Assembly (NCBI GenBank): GCA_902362375.1
Contig: CABIVS010000008.1
Span: 274,019-338,018, forward strand
Reading direction: 5' to 3'
DNA length: 64,000 nt
Source of the DNA: Bacteroidaceae bacterium
GTDB lineage: Bacteria; Bacteroidota; Bacteroidia; Bacteroidales; Bacteroidaceae
The position numbers and the translations under genes are program-made. Positions within the stretch are counted from its first letter, which is position 1, and each line of letters begins with the position of its first letter. Under the pieces are notes generated by a model, which saw only the letters and a program-made list of their open reading frames with translations, searched no databases and had not been told where the DNA came from. Below, one piece after another: positions 17,250 to 26,997 of this stretch.

Positions 17250-19214
17250 TTATTTCTTTTCTTGGGCCTTTTTTTCTGCGTTTCGCTTATTCACATAATC
17301 CTTGAACATCTGACGCCAGTTACGACCGTGCTCATTGAAATACTGTTCGCATTTGGTTTTATAAATTTCGAAGATAGCAGAGATCTGCTTCATATTCTTA
17401 TAGTCAATAGCCTGTTCGCGAGCCAGCTTCAACTGTCCCAAGACGTAAGCAGTTTCCTCCTCTGTCATATTGGGCACAATGGCCTGATAACCTTTCAAGG
17501 TAAAAGCAACTTTACCTACTGTATATTTATCAAGGATTTGTTCTATCTGTTCTTCGGTCAATACTCTGCGTAACTCTTTCATTAGCCTTTCATGTACTTC
17601 TTTCGGCATAGCAGAATCTGCAATCATTTCACGGTCGAGCTTGGAAAGCGGTTTGCCTGTAAGAGGATTGATACCCTCGGGAATTGTTGTATAGGGATGC
17701 TCATTGTGCCAGTCGCGAACTTTACGAAGATGGTTATAAATAGCTGTTGCCGCAAAACCTGCCTTTTTCTCATCATCCAACTTTAAAGAAGCTACCCAGT
17801 CCATAGCTTTCTTTTCAAGAGAAGCATCTGATTTTAAATCAGCAAAGGCCTTCTTGTCAAAATAGGCAGCTACCTTGTCAAATGACCGGATTGCACCTTC
17901 GGGAAGCAAAGCTCCTTTTTCTCCAAAACTATACATAGCAGATTCCGGTTCAATGGTAACTTTGCTTTCATCCAGCATCTTTTTGTCCAACTTGAACACG
18001 TCTGCGAAGAAATCATAAACGGCATTCCGTTTGTTCGGACCAAAGTCATGTTTCTCTTTGGGGAGATGTATATTCGTTACTTTGTCTTTCGCGTTATAGA
18101 ATCCATAAATTCGTTGCAAATAAGGAAATTCAAGAGTAGGAACACTAGCCGTCCAGTCGCCACCATCAGATACAACGAGTTGTGGACGAGGGGCAAAAGT
18201 AGCAGCCAGTTCCGCATTACAGGTTCCTCCCGCAGAAAGTTGAATAGGCATTCCGCTTTCACACGGACAGCCACCGTCAAAGTGAGAAGCAAGGCTCACC
18301 ACGGGAGCAGAAGCAGTAAAACGGTCATCTAATACACTCAACAAAACAGTATGAGTGCCCCCGCCAGAACCACCATTCGTACCGATACGACTGGTATCAA
18401 TATCCTTACGGGAAGCAAGCATAGACTCAAGAATCAACAAGCCATTCATTGCCTGAATAGTGTGCGCCGCACTACTACGATGTGCCGCACTGCCAACTTG
18501 TAAAGCCGACTCTCCCCATCCGAACAAATCATAATCCACACAAATAGCTCCCATACGTGCTAAAGTGCCCATACGTTGTTGCTGGTCCTCGCGATAACGT
18601 CCGCCACCAAAATGTCCGTTAGGACAAATAATCAACGCATGTTTTCCTTTTGATCGAGGCGTGTAGATAGAACCGCAAACATATAGGCCGGGAAGTGTTT
18701 CAAGTGCAAAATTCTGCACTGTATAGCCATCAAATTTACGTATCTTCGAAAGAATAGGTTTGGATTTGACACATTGAGCTAGCAAGGTATCGATACCTAA
18801 ACGCTGACGCACTTCTTTTTTCAAAGAATCAGCACGAAGTTCAAAAGCCTGTCGATCCGCATAAAGAGTATTCAGATAAGCCAGCATCTTTTCTCCGTCT
18901 GCATCCGTACGACGTGGATATTCATACGCTTTTAGCTTATACATATTTCCTTTCTGTTTGACAAATTTATAATCGAAAGGTGCCAATACATTCGTCAGGG
19001 ATTCTTCTACAGAATAAGGACGAATACGAAAGTCGGCATAAGGCAACACTTTTCCTACCGTATCAATATCATATTTCAGACGGACTCCGAAACGGTTTTG
19101 AATATCCGTCAGTACTTCATTCAAGGGACGGGCAAATTCCGTCTCGTATGTTTGTGTCTGCGCTTCAGCCGAAAGAGATGCGGCAAGAAGCATGGTAAAA
19201 AGGATTCGTTTCAT
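17250..19214 (-). CDS. RG-II-type pectin methylesterase: STN-like + alpha/beta hydrolase + DUF3826
   Basis: 654 residues with a signal peptide (1-18, SAEAQ). Three parts are visible. Residues ~22-96 look like an STN / FecR-C (DUF4974-like) domain (ARPLNEVLTDIQNRFGV, then SVEESLTNVLAPFDYKFVKQ). Residues ~150-410 are an alpha/beta hydrolase with G281-G-S283-G-G285 as nucleophile elbow, an Asp in VVSDGGDW (350/353) and H389 in EKHDFGP. Residues ~440-640 are a DUF3826-like helical domain homologous to the separate gene at 28127. From memory the B. thetaiotaomicron counterpart (BT1017) removes the methyl ester of glucuronate in RG-II chain A. It is periplasmic, follows the GH28 gene by 56 bp and is probably co-transcribed with it. 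Confidence 0.85.
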   Translation of the reverse strand: MKRILFTMLLAASLSAEAQTQTYETEFARPLNEVLTDIQNRFGVRLKYDIDTVGKVLPYADFRIRPYSVEESLTNVLAPFDYKFVKQKGNMYKLKAYEYPRRTDADGEKMLAYLNTLYADRQAFELRADSLKKEVRQRLGIDTLLAQCVKSKPILSKIRKFDGYTVQNFALETLPGLYVCGSIYTPRSKGKHALIICPNGHFGGGRYREDQQQRMGTLARMGAICVDYDLFGWGESALQVGSAAHRSSAAHTIQAMNGLLILESMLASRKDIDTSRIGTNGGSGGGTHTVLLSVLDDRFTASAPVVSLASHFDGGCPCESGMPIQLSAGGTCNAELAATFAPRPQLVVSDGGDWTASVPTLEFPYLQRIYGFYNAKDKVTNIHLPKEKHDFGPNKRNAVYDFFADVFKLDKKMLDESKVTIEPESAMYSFGEKGALLPEGAIRSFDKVAAYFDKKAFADLKSDASLEKKAMDWVASLKLDDEKKAGFAATAIYNHLRKVRDWHNEHPYTTIPEGINPLTGKPLSKLDREMIADSAMPKEVHERLMKELRRVLTEEQIEQILDKYTVGKVAFTLKGYQAIVPNMTEEETAYVLGQLKLAREQAIDYKNMKQISAIFEIYKTKCEQYFNEHGRNWRQMFKDYVNKRNAEKKAQEKK

Positions 19215-19270
19215 TTTTAATTATTTGATTCTAAGTAAGTCATCATAAAGACACCAGGTGCAGAGCAGGA

Positions 19271-20605
19271 TTACATTTTAATCTCTTCACCATTGACGAT
19301 CACATCATCCATCGTGATACGCTCACAATTTTCGAAGATACATTTCTGTTTTCCTCCCTGAATATGAATATCACGCAAAACAATGTCAGATATCGGTGCT
19401 TCTTCCAAACCCACCATTTTGATTGGAGTCTTTACATCTGTCACAGTCATTCCACTGATATGTACGTTACGGAAGATCGGAGTGCGTTCACTCTTTGGTT
19501 CTGCAGGCATTTTACTGTATTTCAAATTCAACACGACCGCCTCCTGTTTAATATTGCTCATAACAACGTTGCTAACGCGAATGTCTTCAACAACTCCTCC
19601 CCTTCCACGGGTTGATTTGATGCGGATTCCACGATCCGTTCCATCAAATACGCAATTGGAAATAGTCACTTTACGCACACTCCCACTCATCTCACTGCCG
19701 ATAACAACGCCTCCATGGCCCGAAAGCATGGTACAGTTGGTTATGGTGATATTTTCGCAAGGTACTCCCAAACGACGGGCCTGCGCATCTCTTCCGGACT
19801 TGATGGTTATGCAATCGTCCCCCACTGATATATGGCAGTCACTGATATGCACATTACGGCAGGATTCCGGATTAACCCCGTCTGTATTTGGTGAAGGGGC
19901 ATTATCAATAGTTATACCCTTTATTGTTACATTATCGCAAAATTCAGGATTCACCGTCCAGAAAGGAGAATTGATAATTTTCACTCCTTCAATCTTTACT
20001 TTCTTACAACGGACGGGCTGGATAAACGGAGGACGGAAAAAGCGACGCTGCAACGTAGTTACATAATCCTTATTCGTTTCAGCATAAATCGCTGTCGTAT
20101 CGTTTGCTGCATCCCACATCGGCTGATATTTATTTATATCACGCATGCCGTTATCTTTCAAATCAATCATGACACGAAAGAACTCCATCCACCATTTCTT
20201 TCCCTGTCCGTCCAAAGTTCCTTCTCCTTTGATGGTAATATTCTCGGCATCTACCGCATAGATCAAAGGCTGGAAACTTTTCATCATCACTCCTTCATGA
20301 CGAACTTCAACAAAAGGAAGATAGTCATCGAAGTTGTCAGAAAAGAGCAAAGTAGCTCCGGCTTCCAACTCCAGTGTAATGTTGCTTTTCAGATGAATAC
20401 TTCCTGTCAGGTAAGTCCCAGCAGGAAAGAAAAGAGTACCTCCGCCACCACGGTTCAAACGATCAATCGTCGAATTGATTAGCTTTGTATTAAGAGCCTT
20501 ACCATTTGCTTTTGCACCGGCCTTCAACATATCCACACGCTCGGCACGAAGAACTGTGGTTGCACAGAAGCAAAGAAAGACGAGAAGAATTGTCCGTAAA
20601 TTCAT
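19271..20605 (-). CDS. GH28 polygalacturonase-family glycosidase
   Basis: 444 residues from ATG 20605, chosen because MNLRTILLVFLCFC starts a normal signal peptide; ATG 20635 adds ten residues. All GH28 active-site signatures are present (numbering from 20635): N250-T-D252-G, D273-D274 in GDDC, G-H307-G in SGHGG, and R338-I-K340. The right-handed beta-helix begins near 50. Proteins of this exported length with an N-terminal PbH1 start are typically exo-acting on galacturonate backbones. It provides backbone cleavage in the RG-II locus from the periplasm. A -7 element lies just upstream (20678-20685), so this gene probably starts a transcript continuing into the esterase. Confidence 0.9.
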   Translation of the reverse strand: MNLRTILLVFLCFCATTVLRAERVDMLKAGAKANGKALNTKLINSTIDRLNRGGGGTLFFPAGTYLTGSIHLKSNITLELEAGATLLFSDNFDDYLPFVEVRHEGVMMKSFQPLIYAVDAENITIKGEGTLDGQGKKWWMEFFRVMIDLKDNGMRDINKYQPMWDAANDTTAIYAETNKDYVTTLQRRFFRPPFIQPVRCKKVKIEGVKIINSPFWTVNPEFCDNVTIKGITIDNAPSPNTDGVNPESCRNVHISDCHISVGDDCITIKSGRDAQARRLGVPCENITITNCTMLSGHGGVVIGSEMSGSVRKVTISNCVFDGTDRGIRIKSTRGRGGVVEDIRVSNVVMSNIKQEAVVLNLKYSKMPAEPKSERTPIFRNVHISGMTVTDVKTPIKMVGLEEAPISDIVLRDIHIQGGKQKCIFENCERITMDDVIVNGEEIKM

Positions 20606-20677
20606 AATCGATATTATTAAATTATATTTCATCATTGCCTTCTAAAAAATCATGAATACATTGTTTTTTTAATTCTA

Positions 20678-20685
20678 CAAATATA
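20678..20685 (-). promoter_or_regulatory. Bacteroides -7 box for GH28-esterase unit
   Basis: The minus strand reads TATATTTG (exact TAnnTTTG). A TTTG at 20713-20710, inside the end of the GH78 gene, gives a slightly long 24-nt spacer. Confidence 0.5.
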
Positions 20686-20699
20686 TGCAAAAGGTTCTT

Positions 20700-23522
20700 T
20701 CATTTTGCACAAACCAATTGATATGTTCCACTCTGTATCTCTTTGGGTTCTTTTTCTCCCGGAAGATAAACAACAGCCGTAGTATTCACCGGAACAGATA
20801 TGTTTAAAGTGAAAGTTCCATTCTGGCTAGTCCAATCCACAACAATAGTACCATATAAAGTTTCATACGATGCTTTGACATATTTCAAATCTCCTACAGG
20901 CTGGGGAGCGATGATAAACTTTTGATAAGTAGTAGATGGACGAATACCGACCAGTGAATTAAAGAACCATTCATCAATCTGTCCCATCATAAAATGATTC
21001 CAAGAAGAACCTTGGCGGGGATCCCATTGCTCGGTTAAGGTTGTTGCACCGAATTTCAACTGGAAGCCATATCCGGGAGCTTCTTCGTGGTTGAACATCT
21101 TATAAATAAGTTCGTGCTGACCATTACGCGCCAGTGTCTGAATCAGATAGCGGTTACCCACATCACCGGTCGTTAAGCGATTGCCATGTGCTTCCACATC
21201 TTTAATCAGATTCATAAGTACTTTCTCATCCAACTTTGCATCCGGTTGATAACTGCCTTGTTCATCTGAATCCTGCGTCATCTGGAGGAATAACGGAAGT
21301 GCATTACTACATTGGCTCCCTGTACCATACTGTGCCGTCTCCTTATTGAGAAAACATTTATTAAATGCGGCAAGTATTTCATGTGCTAAAGAAGTATAAT
21401 AATGAATGTCAAAGTCATTGCCAACCATTTTCGCAGCTTTTATTAAATACATTACTGTCATATAATAATGTGCGGTAGCCACCAGGGGAACCGGTGTGTT
21501 CCTAGAGAATCCGGCACGAAAATCTCCATAATCATACCAATCTCCCAAGCCGAAAGAAAGAATACCCATCTCTGCACGAGTCTTCAGATAATCCACATAA
21601 CGGCGCATATTCGGATAATATTTCTTAATCAACGAGTCATCTCCATACGTCTCATAGTACATAAATGGGAAAATAACCAGAGAGCCACCCCATTCCGGAG
21701 ATTCGGCAAAAGCATCCATGCCCGGACCTTCAAAAACCACGTATTCCGGAGCAGTTGTCGGCATGGCACCGTTGGTATGTTGCGCATCTGCCATATTCTG
21801 CATAATCTGCGGAGCATAAGCTGTCAAATCATAGTTGTATAATAACCCAGGACCATTCAGATGCACCTGTTCCAGCCAGCCTAGTTTTTCACGATGCGGA
21901 CAATCTGTAAACACAGACTGCATATTGCTACGCACTGCTTTTTCGATCAATCGATGGGCAGCATTAAATATCCGGTTGGATGATTCGAAAGTGGAAACTT
22001 TCTTAGCCGAATTAAATACGAAACAGGATTGAATATTCTTCAACACAGGCAACTTCTGCGGATTCTTTTGTCCTTTTAAGACAGCCCCCTCGACTTGAAT
22101 ATATCTAAAACCGTAATAAGAGAAACGAGGATGCCAGGTTTCGTCACCTTCACCTTTCAGTGTATATTCATAATAGTGTTGACGTCCCGTCTGTCGTTGA
22201 TTACAGGCACCTTCATCCGTCAATGCTTCGGCTACGAGCAGAGTCACTTTCTGTCCACGTTTACCACGTACTGTTATTTCCGGAAAGCCAGCCAGATTTT
22301 GCCCCATATCCAACACGAAAGCAGAAGGATCGACAGTTCTTTTAGTCGATTTAGAAGCTGAAGCAACCTGTTCCGCATTTAGTTTGGTTACCTTTTGAAT
22401 ATCATATCGTTCCATGATTTTCACCGGAGGAGCCATCTGTGGACGTAGTATTCCTTTAGGAGCTTCCTGTATAACTACCGGACGCCAATGGCTATCATCA
22501 AAGCCAACTTGATTCCATCCTTTTTGCTCACGACGCGCATCGTAATCCTCACCTCCATATATGCAGTTGAAGGTTATCGGACTAAAATCATATTTCCAGT
22601 CATTGTCAGAACGGAGTGTTGTAGATGTTCCATCTTCGTAATTAATAACCAGTTCAAATAAAAGTGTAGGAGGACCAAAACTTATCTGTAATTTGCGATA
22701 ACGTCCTCCCTGCACATTATAGAATCCATTCCCCAATAAGATTCCCACGGCATTCTCACCATGCCGCAATTGTTCCGTTACATCATACGTGTTATAGTAA
22801 ACAGTTTTATCATAATCACTCCACAGCGGAGCAAATTCACTGTTGCCCACTTTCTTGCCATTCAAAGAGAATTCATAGAATCCCAAGCCACAAACGTATG
22901 CGGTTGCCTCTACTATTTTCTTGCTTGATTGACGGTTTGTATTCCCTTCTGTTGTATCTCCCACCTGGAATGTTCTTCGCAAACAAATACTTTTCTTTGC
23001 TAAAGTATCCACTGCTTCCCAAGCTGCCTTTACCTCCGGTTTCTTCAACTCTCCACCGTGAAACTTGCGTCCTTCCGGTAAATGAGCATTCTGACGAGTG
23101 ATAGCTCCAATCCATTTTCCTTCGGAAAGTCTTGAGGAAGCAGAGCGGAACTTTGCTTCACGGCTCCATTCAGAGGGTGCATCTGTCTCATCCCAAACAC
23201 GAACACGCCAACTATAATTGAACGGATTATCAGGACGTATATCTGCCCCTTTTATAGAAACCAGCTGGCTCTGTGAAGAATAGACTTTTCCACTATTCCA
23301 AATTTGACGTCCTGTAAAAGCTTCCCGAATGTCTATTTCATAGGCTGATTGTCGTGTCCCGTTTTGAGGTGATTCCATCGCCCATCCCAAACGAGGTGCC
23401 CCCTCAACCACAACCAAACCTTCCTGCATTTCACAAGTAAGACCGCTGATTGTTATATTCTTCGCCTGCATGAAACATGGCAGACAAAGCAGTACTAAAA
23501 GAAAATAATTTCTAAAATTCAT
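20700..23522 (-). CDS. GH78 alpha-L-rhamnosidase
   Basis: 940 residues with a signal peptide (1-20, CFMQA). Family evidence: N-terminal Bac_rhamnosid_N-like region with YVCGLGFYEFSLNGKKVG and GENAVGILLGNGFYNV, the strongly conserved TDCPHREKLGWLEQ in the barrel, DVGNRYLIQTL, and GATTLTEQWD followed by SWNHFMMGQIDEWFF. The family inverts terminal alpha-L-rhamnose linkages, and RG-II carries rhamnose in several side chains. Unlike the GH78 at 11277 there is no fused sialidase-like domain, and the two share only family-level similarity. It is periplasmic. A palindromic repeat (23557-23636) separates it from the upstream GH143-142 gene. Confidence 0.9.
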   Translation of the reverse strand: MNFRNYFLLVLLCLPCFMQAKNITISGLTCEMQEGLVVVEGAPRLGWAMESPQNGTRQSAYEIDIREAFTGRQIWNSGKVYSSQSQLVSIKGADIRPDNPFNYSWRVRVWDETDAPSEWSREAKFRSASSRLSEGKWIGAITRQNAHLPEGRKFHGGELKKPEVKAAWEAVDTLAKKSICLRRTFQVGDTTEGNTNRQSSKKIVEATAYVCGLGFYEFSLNGKKVGNSEFAPLWSDYDKTVYYNTYDVTEQLRHGENAVGILLGNGFYNVQGGRYRKLQISFGPPTLLFELVINYEDGTSTTLRSDNDWKYDFSPITFNCIYGGEDYDARREQKGWNQVGFDDSHWRPVVIQEAPKGILRPQMAPPVKIMERYDIQKVTKLNAEQVASASKSTKRTVDPSAFVLDMGQNLAGFPEITVRGKRGQKVTLLVAEALTDEGACNQRQTGRQHYYEYTLKGEGDETWHPRFSYYGFRYIQVEGAVLKGQKNPQKLPVLKNIQSCFVFNSAKKVSTFESSNRIFNAAHRLIEKAVRSNMQSVFTDCPHREKLGWLEQVHLNGPGLLYNYDLTAYAPQIMQNMADAQHTNGAMPTTAPEYVVFEGPGMDAFAESPEWGGSLVIFPFMYYETYGDDSLIKKYYPNMRRYVDYLKTRAEMGILSFGLGDWYDYGDFRAGFSRNTPVPLVATAHYYMTVMYLIKAAKMVGNDFDIHYYTSLAHEILAAFNKCFLNKETAQYGTGSQCSNALPLFLQMTQDSDEQGSYQPDAKLDEKVLMNLIKDVEAHGNRLTTGDVGNRYLIQTLARNGQHELIYKMFNHEEAPGYGFQLKFGATTLTEQWDPRQGSSWNHFMMGQIDEWFFNSLVGIRPSTTYQKFIIAPQPVGDLKYVKASYETLYGTIVVDWTSQNGTFTLNISVPVNTTAVVYLPGEKEPKEIQSGTYQLVCAK

Positions 23523-23556
23523 CTTTCATATATCTTTATTTGATAAACGATAAATC

Positions 23557-23636
23557 AGGCACGGATTACACGGATTTCACGGTTTTTAGAAATATGATCG
23601 CGTAAAGCTACAGCGTAATCCGTGTAATCCGTGCCT
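23557..23636. repeat. Intergenic palindromic repeat, copy 3
   Basis: The arm at 23557-23584 (28 nt) and the arm at 23613-23636 contain CACGGATTACACGG and its complement. The loop reads TTTTTAGAAATATGATCGCG, the near-exact reverse complement of the loop of copy 2. It lies between the two minus-strand glycosidase genes. Confidence 0.9.
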
Positions 23637-23644
23637 AAAATTTA

Positions 23645-26600
23645 TCATTCAAGAACATTTGTACAAACGATTCTTGTCAATGTATCTGCATGACCGACTT
23701 CTTTACCATCCACAAAAATGCGTAAGCCTTTTCCACAATAATAACGATCGCCGTTCTTATCCCAAAGAATCGTCAGATTATGACCGTGATATAGTACATT
23801 ATCCAAGCAGAACCAATCCCATTTGTCGGCAGGGATCAATGGATTTACTTCAATTGTATTATCCAGACGCGGACGAAGTCCAATCAGCCCTGTAATCATC
23901 AGATCGTTGAAAGTAGAATGATTATAGTAACGGCTACGTTCCTGATCCCCTTTCAACCAATAACCGGTCACCTCATCCAGATATTCGCCAATGTAAGGAC
24001 GACCACGGTGATACTGTGATTCCACATACAATTCCATCTGACGGAAATATACACTGTCAGACAATACGGTCTGCGGATAATTATTCATAAAGTTAGCCAT
24101 TGCTGTCAATGTCTGTGCAGAAGCAAACGGCCAGATAGCTCCGTCCCACTCACACTTACCCACTCCACGTGTACGGAATTCCGGATGACGACGTTCTGCA
24201 GTAGTTAATCCGTAAGGAGCAGAGAAACCTTTTTCATCCAGAATCTCTTTCCAGGCAACTTCATATTTCTTTGTCGTATCCGGCAGGTTGAAATACCAGG
24301 GAATATATCCGATTGCTTCACGGACATTTGCTGAAGAGTCTGTACGCATCGTTTCAAAAAACTGGTGACGGGTATTCCACAACTCATTTTCTACCAGATT
24401 TCTTAACGTGTCTGCTCTCATACCATATTTCATAGCCATCCCCTCGTCACCGGAAAGAATTCCCATACATGAAAGTGCTTTGGCATTGCCATACATATAA
24501 CTATTGATTGTCGGGCGGGCATATTTTTTCTTCCGTCCACCACTGATAGATTCCTCCATACCATCCTGTACATCCCCCTGCCAGTACAATCCATTCTTCA
24601 AACGGTTCGTACGTTCCCAACGTTGATATTCAGTTTCCAGATCTTTTTTCATATCCAGCATAAAATCTTTATCCCCATCTACCATATAACGGGCCAATAC
24701 AGCATCCGCATTCCATGAGCTGAACTTATCCATTTTCTTCATCGGACCGCCGTCATTGCCACGATACCATGTATGAATAATCTGATCCAGATATTTCGGG
24801 TCACGTAACCAACGGCTCTCATAAATATGATGTCCGATCGCACAAGCGATCAGGTTATATTTATCAGAATAGGAACGCTGAACGAGGAACTCCGTCATAC
24901 CATATCCCACAGGAGTTTCTTTGATATGCTTACGCAATGACCACCAACGATAATAATACATCTCTTCAAAGTTATGTTGCGGACATTCAAACAAAGGAAT
25001 ATTTTCCTCCATCCATTCCGAGGCTTTTGCATTAGGAATTGCCTGAACGATGTTCTCATCTTCCATACTGTTGAAATAGTCGGCATAATGACTGAAGTCG
25101 GCATACTTTAAGAAAGCAGAAGACGCGTCTTTATCTGTAGAAGATGTTTTCACATTGGCAATACCATATTCTGTCAATGAGTCTTGTGCACCTGCATTCG
25201 GCAGATCATAAGTCTGATCGGCAGGAGTATCTACAGTCGGGAATGTACGAGGCGTACCAGTACGGAATACGATCCGTTCAATAGCAGCCACAGGTGCGTA
25301 GAACATACGCAGCCCTACTCTTTTACCATCTACATATACTTGAATATTACGATCGGCAGTAGAAAGGACCGCTTCTACATGATAAACCTTTCCTGCTTCA
25401 TATTTCATCATGTTGGCAAACCGCGAGCCACCTTTCATTCGGAAAATTCCATTATCAGTAAGTTCCATACGGGAACATGCTATTCCGTTCTCATCCAGGA
25501 ATTCAATCTGAAGGATGCCTTTATCATTTTGCCCGGCTTGCAAATCGAATGAGACTTTCAACTCTTTAGAAGCCGGTATTTTACGTTCCACTTTAGCATA
25601 ATCAAACGGGTCTTTATCTTGCAGTTTCAGCCATTGACCTTCCAGAGAAACCGGAGCCCAAACCGGAGAATAAATATTCCAGTCAGTCAGTTCTGCAATT
25701 GATTTATTGTTTGAGAAATCATCGTCCGCATGTGCTGAAGCATTTATCTCTACCGGAACAGGAATGCGGGAAATCCACATATCTTCCTTATTCACACTGT
25801 AAGAAACCCATAAATCACCATCTGCAGGTATTCCATTACCTTCCTGAATACCACGTGGATATTGGGGACCGTATGATTTATAATTTCCTCCATAGCGCAT
25901 GGGAGTGATTTCACCATGTACCAAATTTAATGTCTTATATTCCAATCCATCTTTACTCAAAGAGATGGCTAGCGGCCAACGAAATTCCGACGGATTATAT
26001 ACGGTAGCATACGTTCCGTCACTTAGACGTTGTCCCCAGATTTTTGCATTGCTATTGACAAAACCTTTTGCACGAAGCACCGGTTCCGCCCAGGTATGTC
26101 CGCCATCCTCACTGATAGAAGTAAGTGCGTGTTTCCAAAGACTGGCAATACGTCCATCCGGCAATGTATAACAATTGAATGCTTTATATCCTTTCTTCAG
26201 CGGAATGATAGGATCTTCACGGTCGGCTTCTTCCACCCACTGCATCATATACAGCGGATTATCAAGAATTTCCTGACAAGCTTTTACAAACTCACGATCC
26301 TTACTTTTTTTAAAATATGGATAATCGGTATTCTTTTCATTAAATCCATGATTATAATAAATGAAATAGATCGGTCCGAAAGAGCCGTCTTTCTTTATTT
26401 CACGAACTACGCGGCCAATACCGTTTCCATCATTGGGGTCATCCTTTTTATCCAAAGCAACTCCATAATTCCCCATTGTAATCAGTTTGCCGGATTTAGA
26501 GACATAAAATCCGACACGTTGGTGCATAATGGCAATCAGATCTTTGGCCTGCACACCCGGACGAGACTCTTTGGTATATCCATCGGGCACTTTATAAGGA

Positions 26601-26965
26601 GGAAATACAATTTCCGGATTCGTCCAGTGATATCCATCCTTCGAAGTCATCAGAAAAGTCTGTGAAGGCGGTACGTGCTCATCAGAAGGATCTGCCAGAT
26701 ATTGATAGAAAAATTGCCCATTCCAATAAGCGAGCATCGGTTGGTGATTATAAGTCCATCCATTACCGTTCGAAGCATCCGGATGTTCGCGATTAGCACG
26801 CACCAATTGAATATTATGTACTCCGACTACCGGAGACAGTTGCCCGTCGTGATAAGCAGGATTCGATAATTCTTTTCCTGTATAATGGATTCTATCTTGT
26901 GCAAAGGCTGTAGTAGTCAACCATCCGGCAGCCAGTACAAAAAGAATTTTAGCAGAGTTGTTCAT
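23645..26965 (-). CDS. GH143-GH142 bifunctional enzyme (Dha hydrolase + beta-L-arabinofuranosidase)
   Basis: 1106 residues with a signal peptide (1-22, TTAFAQ). The N-terminal ~390 residues form a propeller-like domain (GWTYNHQPMLAYWNGQFFYQYL, SKDGYHWTNPE, SEDGGHTWAEP). A beta-sandwich follows (about 430-590, with IQVYVDGKRVGLRM). The C-terminal ~500 residues form an (alpha/alpha)6 barrel (YYYRWWSLRKHIKETPVGYG, WYRGNDGGPM, WEWDGAIWPFAS-like GKCEWDGAIWPFASAQ, and YNHSTFNDLMITGLIGLRP). This architecture matches the B. thetaiotaomicron protein (BT1020, from memory) that founded GH143 and GH142, releasing Dha and beta-L-Araf from RG-II chain D. Family assignment rests on recalled architecture. 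It lies 32 bp after the GH43 gene, so the two are probably one transcript. Confidence 0.82.
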   Translation of the reverse strand: MNNSAKILFVLAAGWLTTTAFAQDRIHYTGKELSNPAYHDGQLSPVVGVHNIQLVRANREHPDASNGNGWTYNHQPMLAYWNGQFFYQYLADPSDEHVPPSQTFLMTSKDGYHWTNPEIVFPPYKVPDGYTKESRPGVQAKDLIAIMHQRVGFYVSKSGKLITMGNYGVALDKKDDPNDGNGIGRVVREIKKDGSFGPIYFIYYNHGFNEKNTDYPYFKKSKDREFVKACQEILDNPLYMMQWVEEADREDPIIPLKKGYKAFNCYTLPDGRIASLWKHALTSISEDGGHTWAEPVLRAKGFVNSNAKIWGQRLSDGTYATVYNPSEFRWPLAISLSKDGLEYKTLNLVHGEITPMRYGGNYKSYGPQYPRGIQEGNGIPADGDLWVSYSVNKEDMWISRIPVPVEINASAHADDDFSNNKSIAELTDWNIYSPVWAPVSLEGQWLKLQDKDPFDYAKVERKIPASKELKVSFDLQAGQNDKGILQIEFLDENGIACSRMELTDNGIFRMKGGSRFANMMKYEAGKVYHVEAVLSTADRNIQVYVDGKRVGLRMFYAPVAAIERIVFRTGTPRTFPTVDTPADQTYDLPNAGAQDSLTEYGIANVKTSSTDKDASSAFLKYADFSHYADYFNSMEDENIVQAIPNAKASEWMEENIPLFECPQHNFEEMYYYRWWSLRKHIKETPVGYGMTEFLVQRSYSDKYNLIACAIGHHIYESRWLRDPKYLDQIIHTWYRGNDGGPMKKMDKFSSWNADAVLARYMVDGDKDFMLDMKKDLETEYQRWERTNRLKNGLYWQGDVQDGMEESISGGRKKKYARPTINSYMYGNAKALSCMGILSGDEGMAMKYGMRADTLRNLVENELWNTRHQFFETMRTDSSANVREAIGYIPWYFNLPDTTKKYEVAWKEILDEKGFSAPYGLTTAERRHPEFRTRGVGKCEWDGAIWPFASAQTLTAMANFMNNYPQTVLSDSVYFRQMELYVESQYHRGRPYIGEYLDEVTGYWLKGDQERSRYYNHSTFNDLMITGLIGLRPRLDNTIEVNPLIPADKWDWFCLDNVLYHGHNLTILWDKNGDRYYCGKGLRIFVDGKEVGHADTLTRIVCTNVLE

Positions 26966-26997
26966 GATTTATTTCTGATTTTAAATTAGTTCCGGAT

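Noticed and set aside
19383..20066. 227-codon plus-strand frame opposite GH28
   Set aside because: Antisense shadow; the GH28 active-site motifs are complete on the other strand.
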